Source of the DNA: Desulfobacterales bacterium
GTDB lineage: Bacteria; Desulfobacterota; Desulfobacteria; Desulfobacterales; Desulfosalsimonadaceae
Assembly (NCBI GenBank): GCA_018335195.1
Contig: JAGXKN010000029.1
Coordinates: 1 to 41,979 of the forward strand
Direction: 5' to 3'
DNA: 41,979 nucleotides
Of this stretch, positions 25,395-33,572 are shown piece after piece. The notes under the pieces were generated by a model, which was given only the letters and a program-made list of their open reading frames with translations, was not told the DNA's origin and did not search any database. Each line of letters starts with the position of its first letter. The stretch's first letter is position 1. The position numbers were made by a program, and so were the translations under genes.

Positions 25395-26918
25395 TCACAA
25401 CGGTCGATCCATGCTCCGGTAACCCACGGCCTCCAGGATATGCGGCGGCCGGATGTCGGCCTGACCGGCCAGATCTGCGATGGTGCGGGCGATCTTCAAA
25501 ATCCGGTGATAGGCCCGGGCCGAAAACCCGAGCCGCTCTGCGGCGTTCTCCAGGATGCCGGCCGATTCGCTGTCGGTTGCACAGTACTTCTTGATATGGC
25601 GGCTTTTCATTGCCGCATTGGTCTTGATCCGGGTTCTTGCAAATCGTTTTTCCTGGGCGGCGCGCGCTGCTGTCACCCGGGTGCGGATATCCGCCGAGGG
25701 CTCGCCGGGTGTGGCCGATGCCAGGTCCGCATATGCCACTGCCGGCACCTCCACGTGAATATCGATCCGGTCGAGCAGCGGGCCTGAAATCCGGGTGCGG
25801 TATCTGGCGATCTGCGCCGGCGCGCATCGGCATTCATGGGCCGGATCCGTGTAATACCCGCACGGACAGGGGTTTAAAGCCGCAATCAGGGTAAAATCCG
25901 AGGGATAACTCAGAGCAGAAGAAGCGCGCGAGATGGTCACCAGCCGCTGCTCCAGCGGCTGGCGCAGCACTTCGAGCACGGACTTTTTGAACTCCGGCAG
26001 TTCGTCAAGAAACAGGACCCCGTTATGGGCAAGGCTGACCTCTCCGGGCCGGGGCACATGCCCCCCGCCGATCAGACCGGCATCAGAGACGGTGTGATGC
26101 GGTGCCCGAAACGGCCGCCGGGTCACCAGCGCCTGTCCTTTGTCCAGCAGGCCCGCCACGCTGAAAATCTTGGTAGTCTCGATGGCTTCGTTAAAGTTCA
26201 TGGGCGGCACGATCCCCGCAAATCTTCTTGCCAGCATGGTTTTGCCCGACCCGGGCGGGCCGATCATCAGGACGTTATGGTTTCCGGCCGCCGCAATCTC
26301 CAGAGCCCGTTTCACATGCGCCTGTCCGGAAACCTCTGAAAAATCGGCTCCTGTATCCGGATCCGGTTCAAATGCTCTTGTTTCTCGAGGATGCGGGGCG
26401 ATATCGCGTTTTTGCCGCAGAAAATCCACCGCCTCTGAAAGGCTGGTCACCGGGTAAACCGCCAGGCCGTCGACCACCGCGGCCTCCCGGCGATTTTCCC
26501 GGGGCACCAGGATGCCTGAAAATCCGGCCTCTTTTGCCGCCAGGGCCACGGGCAGCGAACCGGTCACCGGCTTAATGCGCCCGTCTAAGGCCAGCTCTCC
26601 GAGCAGCACGTATGGATCCGCCGCCCCGTCGGGAACAATGCCCGCGGCTCCGAGAATTCCGGCTGCAATGGGCAGATCGAATCCGGTGCCGCCCTTGCGG
26701 ATATGGGCCGGGGCCAGGTTCACGGTAATCCGGTCATCCGGGAAATCGTAGCCGCAGTTGACCACGGCCGATTTGACCCTTTCCCGGCTTTCCCGGACCG
26801 CGGCCTCGGGCAGCCCCACTGTGGAAAAAGCGGGCAGCCCGCGGGCGATATCGACTTCCACCTCCATGAGCAGCCCGTCAACTCCGCTCACCGCCCCGGT
26901 AAAAACTTTGAATAACAC
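25395..26918 (-). CDS. comM: YifB/ComM-family Mg-chelatase-like AAA+ ATPase
   Basis: 507-residue AAA+ protein of the YifB/ComM family, of normal length. An N-terminal Lon-S5-like domain (1-175; GVDGLLMEVEVDIARGLP, VNLAPAHIRKGG) is followed by the ATPase, with Walker A GPPGSGKT at 220-227, LFLDELPEF as Walker B and ISGPLLDRID. A C-terminal Mg-chelatase domain follows (SARAYHRILKIARTIADL). In naturally competent bacteria ComM is a hexameric helicase that promotes branch migration during recombination of incoming DNA. Here no competence gene is near. The ATG has an AAGGAAG-type site. The region above it (26919-27039) shows nothing notable. Confidence 0.95.
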   Translation of the reverse strand: MLFKVFTGAVSGVDGLLMEVEVDIARGLPAFSTVGLPEAAVRESRERVKSAVVNCGYDFPDDRITVNLAPAHIRKGGTGFDLPIAAGILGAAGIVPDGAADPYVLLGELALDGRIKPVTGSLPVALAAKEAGFSGILVPRENRREAAVVDGLAVYPVTSLSEAVDFLRQKRDIAPHPRETRAFEPDPDTGADFSEVSGQAHVKRALEIAAAGNHNVLMIGPPGSGKTMLARRFAGIVPPMNFNEAIETTKIFSVAGLLDKGQALVTRRPFRAPHHTVSDAGLIGGGHVPRPGEVSLAHNGVLFLDELPEFKKSVLEVLRQPLEQRLVTISRASSALSYPSDFTLIAALNPCPCGYYTDPAHECRCAPAQIARYRTRISGPLLDRIDIHVEVPAVAYADLASATPGEPSADIRTRVTAARAAQEKRFARTRIKTNAAMKSRHIKKYCATDSESAGILENAAERLGFSARAYHRILKIARTIADLAGQADIRPPHILEAVGYRSMDRPL

Positions 26919-27039
26919 GCCACTTCCTTTCGCAATCCGGCTGTGAATAAGGCTTCAGCCTGATGCCGAAACAATTCCGGAGCACTATAACAAAGCGGGC
27001 CCGCCGGAACAATTGAAAAATCCGAAACAGCAGGTTATA

Positions 27040-27239
27040 ACCTAAATTGAGCGATTTTCAGGTTTGCCGTATATACAAGGAAGATGCAGGCTCGCTATAG
27101 TGAGCTATGCGAGGCTGCATCTGACGCAGTAGATGCGGTAAACTTGAAAATCCCGGAGGGTTTCAGATTTTTAAAATAGAAATGGATGTTATCCTTTAAA
27201 ATAAATTGCTTTTAAAAATCTGAAACGCTCAATTTAGGT
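27040..27239 (+). mobile_element. 200-bp MITE, copy 2, upstream of the REC-PAS histidine kinase
   Basis: Perfect 14-bp terminal inverted repeats ACCTAAATTGAGCG (27040-27053) and its inverse (27226-27239). The flanks repeat ATA (27037-27039 and 27240-27242), a 3-bp target duplication. It is the same length as the copy at 8705-8904 and about 95% identical. The internal hairpins are conserved. It ends 32 nt before the kinase ATG and fills most of the 353-bp gap after comM. Confidence 0.88.
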
Positions 27240-27271
27240 ATAAGGAAACGATACAGAACCGCCGCGATATC

Positions 27272-28843
27272 ATGAAAAATACAAAGGCGCCGCCTATGCC
27301 GGAAAATCATCCCTGGAAAATTCTGCTCATTGACGATGAGCCCAGCATCCGCAAGGTCACGGGCATCGCCCTGGAGGATGCCGGCTACCGGGTTCAAACC
27401 GCTGAGGACGGGGAAAAGGGCCTGGCGGCATGCCGGGAGTTCGCCCCGCACATTGTCATCACCGACATCCGGATGCCGAAAATGGACGGCATGGCCGTAC
27501 TCGAATCGGTCAAAAATGAATTTCCCGAAACCGAGGTGATCGTGGTCACCGCCTACGGAGAAATGGACGTGGCTATCCGGGCGCTTCAGCTTGACGCCTC
27601 GGATTTCATCACCAAGCCGGTCCACGATGACGCCCTTCACGTTGCAATACAGCGGGCCATCAAGCGATATAACGACAAAAAGCAGCTTGCCGACTACACA
27701 CGTTTTCTGGAAGAAGGGTGGAACCAGACGACCCGGGAACTCATGGAGGCCTTTCATTTTGAAAACAGCTTGATTGAAAGTTCCATGGACGGAATCGTGG
27801 GCTGTGATGCAGAAGAAACCATCATCACCTACAACAAGAGCATGGAATCCATGCTCGGCTACACAAAAAGCGAAGTGATCCGCAGCAAAACCCTCTCCGG
27901 ACTTTTTTCGCCAAAGGATTACCAGCAGCTTAAGTCTGACATGGCCGGCAACGGATTCGGCGGGGAAAACCGGCTGTTTGTCTATGAAACCACGCTTCTG
28001 ACCAAATCCGGCAATCACCTGCCGGTCCAGGTATCTGCGGCCACCATTATCCTCGAGACCGGACCGGCCGGGCTGGTGCTGTTTTTCCGGGATTTACGGG
28101 AAATCCGGCGCCTGGAACGCGAAATGGAGGACCAGGCCAAAATCCTGCATCAGGACAAGATGATGTCTCTGGGGCGGCTGGCTGCCAGCGTGGTGCACGA
28201 GATCAATAACCCGCTTTCCGGCATCCTCAATTACGTCCGCCTGATGATACGGATCCTTTCGAGAAAGGCGCTCGATGACCAGAGCCGGCAGCGATTTTCC
28301 TCCTACCTGTCAATCGTGGAAAACGAAACCGACCGGTGCTGCCGCATCGTGTCCAATCTGCTGACCTTTTCCCGAAAGTCGCCGGCGGAATTCGCCCCGG
28401 TTTCCGTGGAGGCCCTGATTGACCGCTGCGTTCTGCTCAGTCAGCACAAACTGACCCTTTCCAATATCGAGCTTCACTATCACACCGCAGAAAACACACC
28501 ACGGGTACACGGCGATATCAACCAGCTCCAGCAATGCCTGATCAACCTGATTTTCAACGCAATTGATGCCATGGCCGACGGCGGCCGCCTGGAGATCAAA
28601 GCCGGATATGATGCCGCAGCCCGTCGGGTCACCATTTCCGTGACAGACACCGGCACAGGGATTTCCGAAACAGATCTGCCCCGCATTTACGAGCCGTTTT
28701 ACACCACTAAGCAGGAAGGCTACGGGGTGGGCCTCGGGCTTTCCACGGTCTACGGGATCATGGCCGCCCACAGCGGAACTGTTGATGTCCGCTCCGCCCC
28801 GGGCAAAGGCACCACGTTTTATCTGCACCTGCCTGCGGGATGA
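27272..28843 (+). CDS. Hybrid sensor histidine kinase (REC-PAS-HisKA-HATPase)
   Basis: 523-residue cytoplasmic signalling protein with no membrane helix. An N-terminal receiver domain (15-135) has an intact phosphoacceptor D65 (TDIRMPKMDG), T93 and K115 (FITKPV). A PAS domain (about 165-280) precedes a HisKA domain with His309 in SVVHEINNPLSG and a HATPase domain (INLIFNAIDAM, VTDTGTGISE, GVGLGLSTVYG). The receiver at the N-terminus suggests it takes phosphate from another kinase and tunes its own activity. No DNA-binding partner is adjacent. It is followed by a perfect palindrome and then the Hdr operon, so it may belong to that circuit. Its natural promoter appears displaced or replaced by the MITE directly upstream. 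Confidence 0.93.
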   Translation: MKNTKAPPMPENHPWKILLIDDEPSIRKVTGIALEDAGYRVQTAEDGEKGLAACREFAPHIVITDIRMPKMDGMAVLESVKNEFPETEVIVVTAYGEMDVAIRALQLDASDFITKPVHDDALHVAIQRAIKRYNDKKQLADYTRFLEEGWNQTTRELMEAFHFENSLIESSMDGIVGCDAEETIITYNKSMESMLGYTKSEVIRSKTLSGLFSPKDYQQLKSDMAGNGFGGENRLFVYETTLLTKSGNHLPVQVSAATIILETGPAGLVLFFRDLREIRRLEREMEDQAKILHQDKMMSLGRLAASVVHEINNPLSGILNYVRLMIRILSRKALDDQSRQRFSSYLSIVENETDRCCRIVSNLLTFSRKSPAEFAPVSVEALIDRCVLLSQHKLTLSNIELHYHTAENTPRVHGDINQLQQCLINLIFNAIDAMADGGRLEIKAGYDAAARRVTISVTDTGTGISETDLPRIYEPFYTTKQEGYGVGLGLSTVYGIMAAHSGTVDVRSAPGKGTTFYLHLPAG

Positions 28844-28856
28844 TGCAGATGCGGGG

Positions 28857-28907
28857 GTTTACTGTTGCACTCTTGCAACAAAATGTTGCAAGAGTGCAAC
28901 AGTAAAC
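28857..28907. repeat. Perfect 23-bp inverted repeat with nested TTGCA motifs
   Basis: GTTTACTGTTGCACTC... at 28857-28879 is an exact inverse of 28885-28907 around the loop AAAAT. Each arm itself contains a hairpin, GTTGCA-CTCT-TGCAAC and GTTGCA-AGAG-TGCAAC. Further ATTGCAAC, CTGCAAAA and GTTGCATT motifs occur at about 28938-28972. It could be an operator array or a structured RNA. There is no T-rich tail, so it is not a normal terminator. Confidence 0.8.
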
Positions 28908-29042
28908 TGCGACGCCTCAACCTGTCAATAAAACAAAAAATTGCAACATCTGCAAAATTAACCGTTGCATTTCCAAAATCCACCTTCCTGCCGGCCTTTT
29001 TCATAAATCCAACAATAACAATTCGTTATACTTCCAGAAAAC

Positions 29043-29059
29043 ATGGCATGTTTCGTGCA
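29043..29059 (+). promoter_or_regulatory. Candidate sigma-54 promoter of the Hdr operon
   Basis: TGGCATGTTTCGTGCA has the conserved GG (29045-29046) and GC (29057-29058) separated by exactly 10 nt, as sigma-54 requires. The -12 TTGC is imperfect (GTGC). Predicted start is near 29070, 58 nt before the GTG of the receiver protein. Confidence 0.55.
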
Positions 29060-29127
29060 TCTTGATTCATACGACATGCCGTTTCAAAAGGCATTTTTTC
29101 TTTCCTGCCATCAAAAAGGAGTCGGCT

Positions 29128-29556
29128 GTGACTTCTGATGCGCACCGCAAAACCGTTCTTATCGTCGATGATGATCCCGACGTCCGCCTGTTTGTCTCCG
29201 GTCTGATGAAAAGCTCCGGATACCGGCCTGTCAGCGCGCAGAACCGGCAGCACGGCCTGGACAAGGCCCGCACCGAACATCCCGACTGCATCATTTTGAA
29301 CTGCACCATGGGCGGAGAAGACGGCATATCGCTTTACAAGAGCTTAAAAACCCAGAACGATCTGCAGCAAATCCCGGTTGTAATGGTTTCCCCGGTCTCC
29401 AGGGAAGTCATCGGGCAGCACTGGATGCTGCGCCACGGATCGGTGGCCGGGCCGGAGGCTTACCTGCAGTCGCCTCCGGAAGCGGGCAGCATCGTGCGCG
29501 TGGTGGGCGAACTTATCGGAACCCGGCACGCAGCGCATCCGGGAAAAGAAAAATAA
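29128..29556 (+). CDS. Stand-alone degenerate receiver-domain protein
   Basis: 142-residue single receiver domain without an output domain. The acidic pair is present (VDDDPDVR, residues 14-16). The phosphoacceptor aspartate is replaced by Asn58 (ILNCTMGGEDG), and the conserved lysine is replaced by Ser115 (AYLQSPPE), both confirmed in the codons AAC and TCG. It should therefore not be phosphorylated in the normal way and may act as a binding or adaptor domain. The GTG at 29128 follows AAAAAGGAG with good spacing; a longer frame from 29062 lacks a ribosome site. It is the first gene of the Hdr operon and 23 nt ahead of the HdrA-GltD gene. Confidence 0.87.
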   Translation: MTSDAHRKTVLIVDDDPDVRLFVSGLMKSSGYRPVSAQNRQHGLDKARTEHPDCIILNCTMGGEDGISLYKSLKTQNDLQQIPVVMVSPVSREVIGQHWMLRHGSVAGPEAYLQSPPEAGSIVRVVGELIGTRHAAHPGKEK

Positions 29557-29579
29557 CCGGCAGCAAAAAGGGCGGCGCC

Positions 29580-32500
29580 ATGACCCAAGCCATTGCTCCC
29601 CAAATCTCCGCGGAACCCCGCATTGGTTTCTACATCTGCCATTGCGGCATCAACATCGCCTACAAGGTCCGGGTCCAGGAAGTTGCGGCCTGGATGGCAA
29701 ACCAGGCAAATATCGTCATATCCCGGGATTACAAGTTCATGTGCTCGGATCCGGGCCAGGAAATGATTGAAACCGACATCCGCGACTACGGATTAAACCG
29801 CGTGGTGGTGGCCTCCTGTTCGCCCCGGCTGCATGAGAAGACCTTTCAGGGTGTGTGCAGCAAGGCGGGCATCAATCCCTATCTATTCCAGATGGCCTCT
29901 GTTCGCGAACAGGTCTCTTGGGTGACCGCGGATGAAGACGAGGCTACCCAAAAAGCCAAAACCCTGGCAGCCGCAGCGGTCAACCGGGTCCGGTTTCATC
30001 GTCCCCTGCAGACCCGGGAAGTCGGGGTTCACCCGGATACAGTGGTCGTGGGCGGCGGAATCGCAGGCATGCAGGCGGCCCTCGATATTGCCGCAGGCGG
30101 CAAAAAGGTCTACCTTGTGGAAAAGGACACCACCATCGGCGGCCACATGCTCCAGTTTGACAAGACCTTCCCCACGCTGGACTGCGCGGCATGCATCGGC
30201 ACGCCCAAAATGGTGGACGTGGGCCAGCACCCCGACATCGAACTGCTGTCCTACAGCGAGGTTGAATCCGTATCCGGCTATATCGGCAATTACACCGTAA
30301 ACGTACGCAAGCATCCCAGATACGTCAGAGAGGATGCCTGCACCGGCTGCGGGCAGTGCGCCGAAAACTGCCCGGTCACCATGGCAAGCACCTGGGATGC
30401 GGGCATCGGAACCCGGAAAGCCATTTACCGCAGTTTCCCCCAGTCCGTTCCCATTACCTTCTGTATCGACAAAAAGGACCGGGCGCCCTGCGTTTCGGCA
30501 TGCCCGGCCCACGCAAACGTCCAGGGGTACGTCCAGCTTATCGGCCAGGGCAAGTATGAAGCCGCCCTGCGGCTGATCATGGAAAAAATCCCCCTTCCCG
30601 GCGTGCTGGGGCGGGTCTGCCCGCACCCTTGCGAAACCCGCTGCCGCCGCCAGGAAATCGATGCATCGGTTTCCATCCGGGAACTGAAACGATTTGTCGC
30701 AGATGCCGTAGATCTCGATTCCCTCCCACTGCCGGAAATCACCCCGAGGCAGGAAAAAGTGGCGATTATCGGATCCGGCCCCGCGGGCCTGACCGCAGCC
30801 TGGGACCTGGCCCTGGCCGGATACCAGGTGACAATCTTCGAGGCCATGGAGCAGCTCGGCGGAATGCTCAGATACGGAATCCCGGACTACCGGCTGCCGC
30901 CCGGGGTTCTGGACCGGGAAATCGCATACCTGCTTAAAACCGGAATTACTGCCAAAACCGGCCAGCGCCTCGGCCGGGAAATTACCCTGAAATCCCTGGA
31001 AGACGAAGGATTTTCCGCCGTTTTTATCGGCACCGGTGCAAGCGGGGGCAAAAGCCCGGGCATTCCCGGGCAGGACGCCGAAGGGATTACGGATGCAGTG
31101 GATTTTCTGCGCCGGGTTAATGCCGGGGACATGAGCCCGCCAGGCTCACAGGTGGCGGTTATCGGCGGGGGCAACGTGGCCCTTGACGCGGCCCGGGCCG
31201 CCCTGCGGCTGGGCGCAGAAACCGTTACCATCGTATACCGCCGGGACCGCGGGGAAATGCCCGCATTTGCCGAAGAAATCACGGAAGCCGAAAAAGAGGG
31301 GATCCGGCTGGAAGTACATGCCGCACCAAAAGGCGTTATCACCGAAGACGCCGACGTTTCCGGCCTGGAATGCATCCGCACCCGACCCGGCCCGCCGGAT
31401 GAAAGCGGCCGCCGCAGGCCCGAACCGATTGCCGGATCCGAGTTTTCCATTTCCTGCAATTCGGTCATCAGCGCCATCGGCCAGCAGGTTCTCCCGGACT
31501 GGGAGGATGCCGGCATTTCCCTGGAATGTGACGCGGGCAGCCGAATCATCATTAACCCGGAAACCATGCAAACCTGCATCCCCCAAGTATTTGCAGCCGG
31601 AGACGCGGTAACCGGACCGGCCACCGCCGTCGAAGCGGTCGCCGCCGGACACCGGGCAGCAGACAACATCCGGCAATACATTGAAGACCCGAACTCTCTT
31701 GCCGCGGAGGAAACCGCCTCAGAAACCGCAAAGCCGGAACCCGGCGACTGGACGCCCCTGCCTGAGAATATTGAACCCTGCGCCCGGGTCGAAACCTCGG
31801 AACTGGCCCTGCAGGACCGCGCCTGCGGATTTGACGAGGTCTGCACCGGCCTGAGTGCCGAGCAGGCAGCATATGAAGCCCGGCGCTGCATCAACTGCGG
31901 CGGCTGCTGCGAATGCATGGAATGCGTAAAGACCTGCGAGGCAAATGCCATTGATCACACCATGATGCCCGAGGAAAAGGAAATCCGGGCGGGAAGCATC
32001 ATCCTGGCCACCGGATACGATCTGCTGGATCCCACTTCCATGCACCAGTACGGCTACGGCCGATATCCCAACGTCTTTACCAGCCTGGAATTCGAACGCC
32101 TCAGCAACGCCACCGGCCCCACGGGCGGCCGTATCATGATGCGCGATGCGAACTGGGAATTTACAAAACCGCCCGAAAGCGTGGCCCTGCTTCACTGCAT
32201 CGGCAGCCGGGACGCCAATTACCACGAATACTGCAGCCGGGTCTGCTGCATGTATGCGCTCAAGTATTCCCACCTCATTAAGGAAAAAGTGGGGCATCAC
32301 GCGCAGGTATATGAATTTTACATCGACATGCGCTGCTTTGGCAAAAACTACGAGGAGTTTTACAAGCGATGCCAGCAGGAAGGCACGGTCTTTATCCGAG
32401 GCAAGGTGGCTGAAATCACAGACACGGCCCGAAGCCCGGAGGAGGAAGGCAAACTCGTGGCAATCGGCGAGGACACGCTGCTGGGCCGGCAGGTCCGGGT

Positions 32501-33020
32501 GCCGGTGGACATGGCCGTACTTTGCGTGGCCATGGAGGCACGGTCCGAGGCCGCAGAAGTGGGACGCATTTTCGGCATCTCCCAGGGGGCGGACGGGTTT
32601 TTCCTGGAATCGCATCCCAAGCTGGGGCCGATGGATACGCCAACAGACGGGGTGTTTGTGGCCGGGGCCTGCCAGTCGCCAAAGGACATCCCGGACACCG
32701 TGGCCCAGGCCTCGGGCGCGGCAGCCAAATCGCTTTCCCTGACCTCCCGCGGGCGGGTGACCATCTCCTCGATGATCTCGCATATCGACCCGGACATCTG
32801 CATCGGATGCCAGACGTGCATCGGTTTGTGCCCATACGGGGCCATTGAATATAACGCGCGCCGCGGGGTATCCGTGGTCAACGAGGCGCTGTGCAAGGGA
32901 TGCGGTAGCTGCTCGGGATTTTGTCCAAGCGGGGCTGCGCGCGTACGCCATTTTCAGAAAAAACAGCTTCTGGCTGAATTTGACGGCCTGATGGACGCCA
33001 TTGCCGAGGTCGGCGTATAA
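29580..33020 (+). CDS. HdrA-like flavoprotein with inserted GltD/NfnB-type NAD(P)H oxidoreductase module
   Basis: 1146-residue multidomain electron-transfer protein, probably cytoplasmic. The HdrA part starts with the CHCG motif (20-23), has an FAD loop at 154-170 (VVVGGGIAGMQAA) and the first ferredoxin motif CTGCGQCAENCP at 254-265. A GltD/NfnB-like module then intervenes (about 290-720), with its own Cys-rich N-terminus (C304, C308, C347, C351, C355), an FAD loop at 394-407 and an NAD(P) loop at 525-539. HdrA resumes with a Cys-rich segment at 770-786 and CSRVCCMYALK at 885-895, and ends with two [4Fe-4S] sites (1074-1084, 1105-1115). The insert would let HdrA use NAD(P)H directly. With MvhD and HdrBC encoded downstream, it fits flavin-based electron bifurcation; the partner pair is unknown. 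Confidence 0.9.
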   Translation: MTQAIAPQISAEPRIGFYICHCGINIAYKVRVQEVAAWMANQANIVISRDYKFMCSDPGQEMIETDIRDYGLNRVVVASCSPRLHEKTFQGVCSKAGINPYLFQMASVREQVSWVTADEDEATQKAKTLAAAAVNRVRFHRPLQTREVGVHPDTVVVGGGIAGMQAALDIAAGGKKVYLVEKDTTIGGHMLQFDKTFPTLDCAACIGTPKMVDVGQHPDIELLSYSEVESVSGYIGNYTVNVRKHPRYVREDACTGCGQCAENCPVTMASTWDAGIGTRKAIYRSFPQSVPITFCIDKKDRAPCVSACPAHANVQGYVQLIGQGKYEAALRLIMEKIPLPGVLGRVCPHPCETRCRRQEIDASVSIRELKRFVADAVDLDSLPLPEITPRQEKVAIIGSGPAGLTAAWDLALAGYQVTIFEAMEQLGGMLRYGIPDYRLPPGVLDREIAYLLKTGITAKTGQRLGREITLKSLEDEGFSAVFIGTGASGGKSPGIPGQDAEGITDAVDFLRRVNAGDMSPPGSQVAVIGGGNVALDAARAALRLGAETVTIVYRRDRGEMPAFAEEITEAEKEGIRLEVHAAPKGVITEDADVSGLECIRTRPGPPDESGRRRPEPIAGSEFSISCNSVISAIGQQVLPDWEDAGISLECDAGSRIIINPETMQTCIPQVFAAGDAVTGPATAVEAVAAGHRAADNIRQYIEDPNSLAAEETASETAKPEPGDWTPLPENIEPCARVETSELALQDRACGFDEVCTGLSAEQAAYEARRCINCGGCCECMECVKTCEANAIDHTMMPEEKEIRAGSIILATGYDLLDPTSMHQYGYGRYPNVFTSLEFERLSNATGPTGGRIMMRDANWEFTKPPESVALLHCIGSRDANYHEYCSRVCCMYALKYSHLIKEKVGHHAQVYEFYIDMRCFGKNYEEFYKRCQQEGTVFIRGKVAEITDTARSPEEEGKLVAIGEDTLLGRQVRVPVDMAVLCVAMEARSEAAEVGRIFGISQGADGFFLESHPKLGPMDTPTDGVFVAGACQSPKDIPDTVAQASGAAAKSLSLTSRGRVTISSMISHIDPDICIGCQTCIGLCPYGAIEYNARRGVSVVNEALCKGCGSCSGFCPSGAARVRHFQKKQLLAEFDGLMDAIAEVGV

Positions 33021-33131
33021 AAAAATTCGAATATCGAATTCCGAAATTCGAATTCAACCGGAAAACGTTCATATATCGACACGCAAGAATGACGCATAAG
33101 ACCCAAAACACGCAAAGCGAGCTTACACATC
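33021..33131. repeat. AT-rich degenerate short repeat between HdrA-GltD and mvhD
   Basis: AATTCGAATATCGAATTCC and GAAATTCGAATTC at 33025-33052 resemble the repeats at 25290-25391. The remaining bases to 33131 show nothing recognisable apart from a weak GCGAGC before the mvhD ATG. The run of genes is otherwise tight, so this is probably inside one transcript. Confidence 0.5.
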
Positions 33132-33557
33132 ATGGAAGAACAATTTGATCCCGTAATTGTCGCGTTTGTCTGCAACTGGTGTACCTACACAGCCTCCGAC
33201 CTGGCCGGCACCTCCAGGCTGGGATATCCCAAGAACATCCGCCTCATCCGGGTGATGTGCACCGGCATGGTCGACACCCAGTACATCATCAAGGCGTTTC
33301 TGGAGGGCGTGGACGGCGTGCTGGTCTCGGGATGTCATCCCGGCGACTGCCACTACATCAACGGCAACTTCAAGGCCCGGCGCCGGATGAAGCTGTTGAA
33401 AACCATCCTGCCGCAGTTCGGCATCGAGGAAAACCGGCTCCGGCTGACATGGATCGGGGCCAGCGACGGCATCGCCTTTGCCGAAACCATGCAGCGGCTG
33501 GTCGATCAGATCAGGGAACTCGGGCCGAATCCGGCCCGCGCACAGCAGATCATTTAA
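33132..33557 (+). CDS. mvhD: MvhD-like iron-sulfur electron carrier
   Basis: 141-residue MvhD/HdrD-delta-type protein with a [2Fe-2S] site. Ligands are visible as C15-x2-C18 (CNWCTYTAS), C43 in VMCTGMV and GCHPGDCHYINGN. The end, IRELGPNPA, is also family-typical and is shared with the tail of QmoB. By family MvhD passes electrons between a donor (hydrogenase, formate or NADH dehydrogenase) and HdrA. Here the donor is likely the NAD(P)H module fused into the preceding HdrA or the FrhB-like protein that follows 15 nt later. The ATG has a weak ribosome site. Confidence 0.92.
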   Translation: MEEQFDPVIVAFVCNWCTYTASDLAGTSRLGYPKNIRLIRVMCTGMVDTQYIIKAFLEGVDGVLVSGCHPGDCHYINGNFKARRRMKLLKTILPQFGIEENRLRLTWIGASDGIAFAETMQRLVDQIRELGPNPARAQQII

Positions 33558-33572
33558 ACCGGGAGACCGCAT

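Noticed and set aside
28857-28907. Terminator of the REC-PAS kinase gene
   Set aside because: The palindrome is perfect but has no T tract on either strand and has nested repeats, so an operator or RNA structure is more likely.
28865-29065. 66-residue open frame starting in the palindrome
   Set aside because: Its N-terminus is only the translation of the inverted repeat; there is no ribosome site or family similarity.
29580-33020. Glutamate synthase small subunit (GltD) as the gene's identity
   Set aside because: The GltD-like part is internal. HdrA motifs occur before and after it in one frame, and no glutamate synthase large subunit is nearby.
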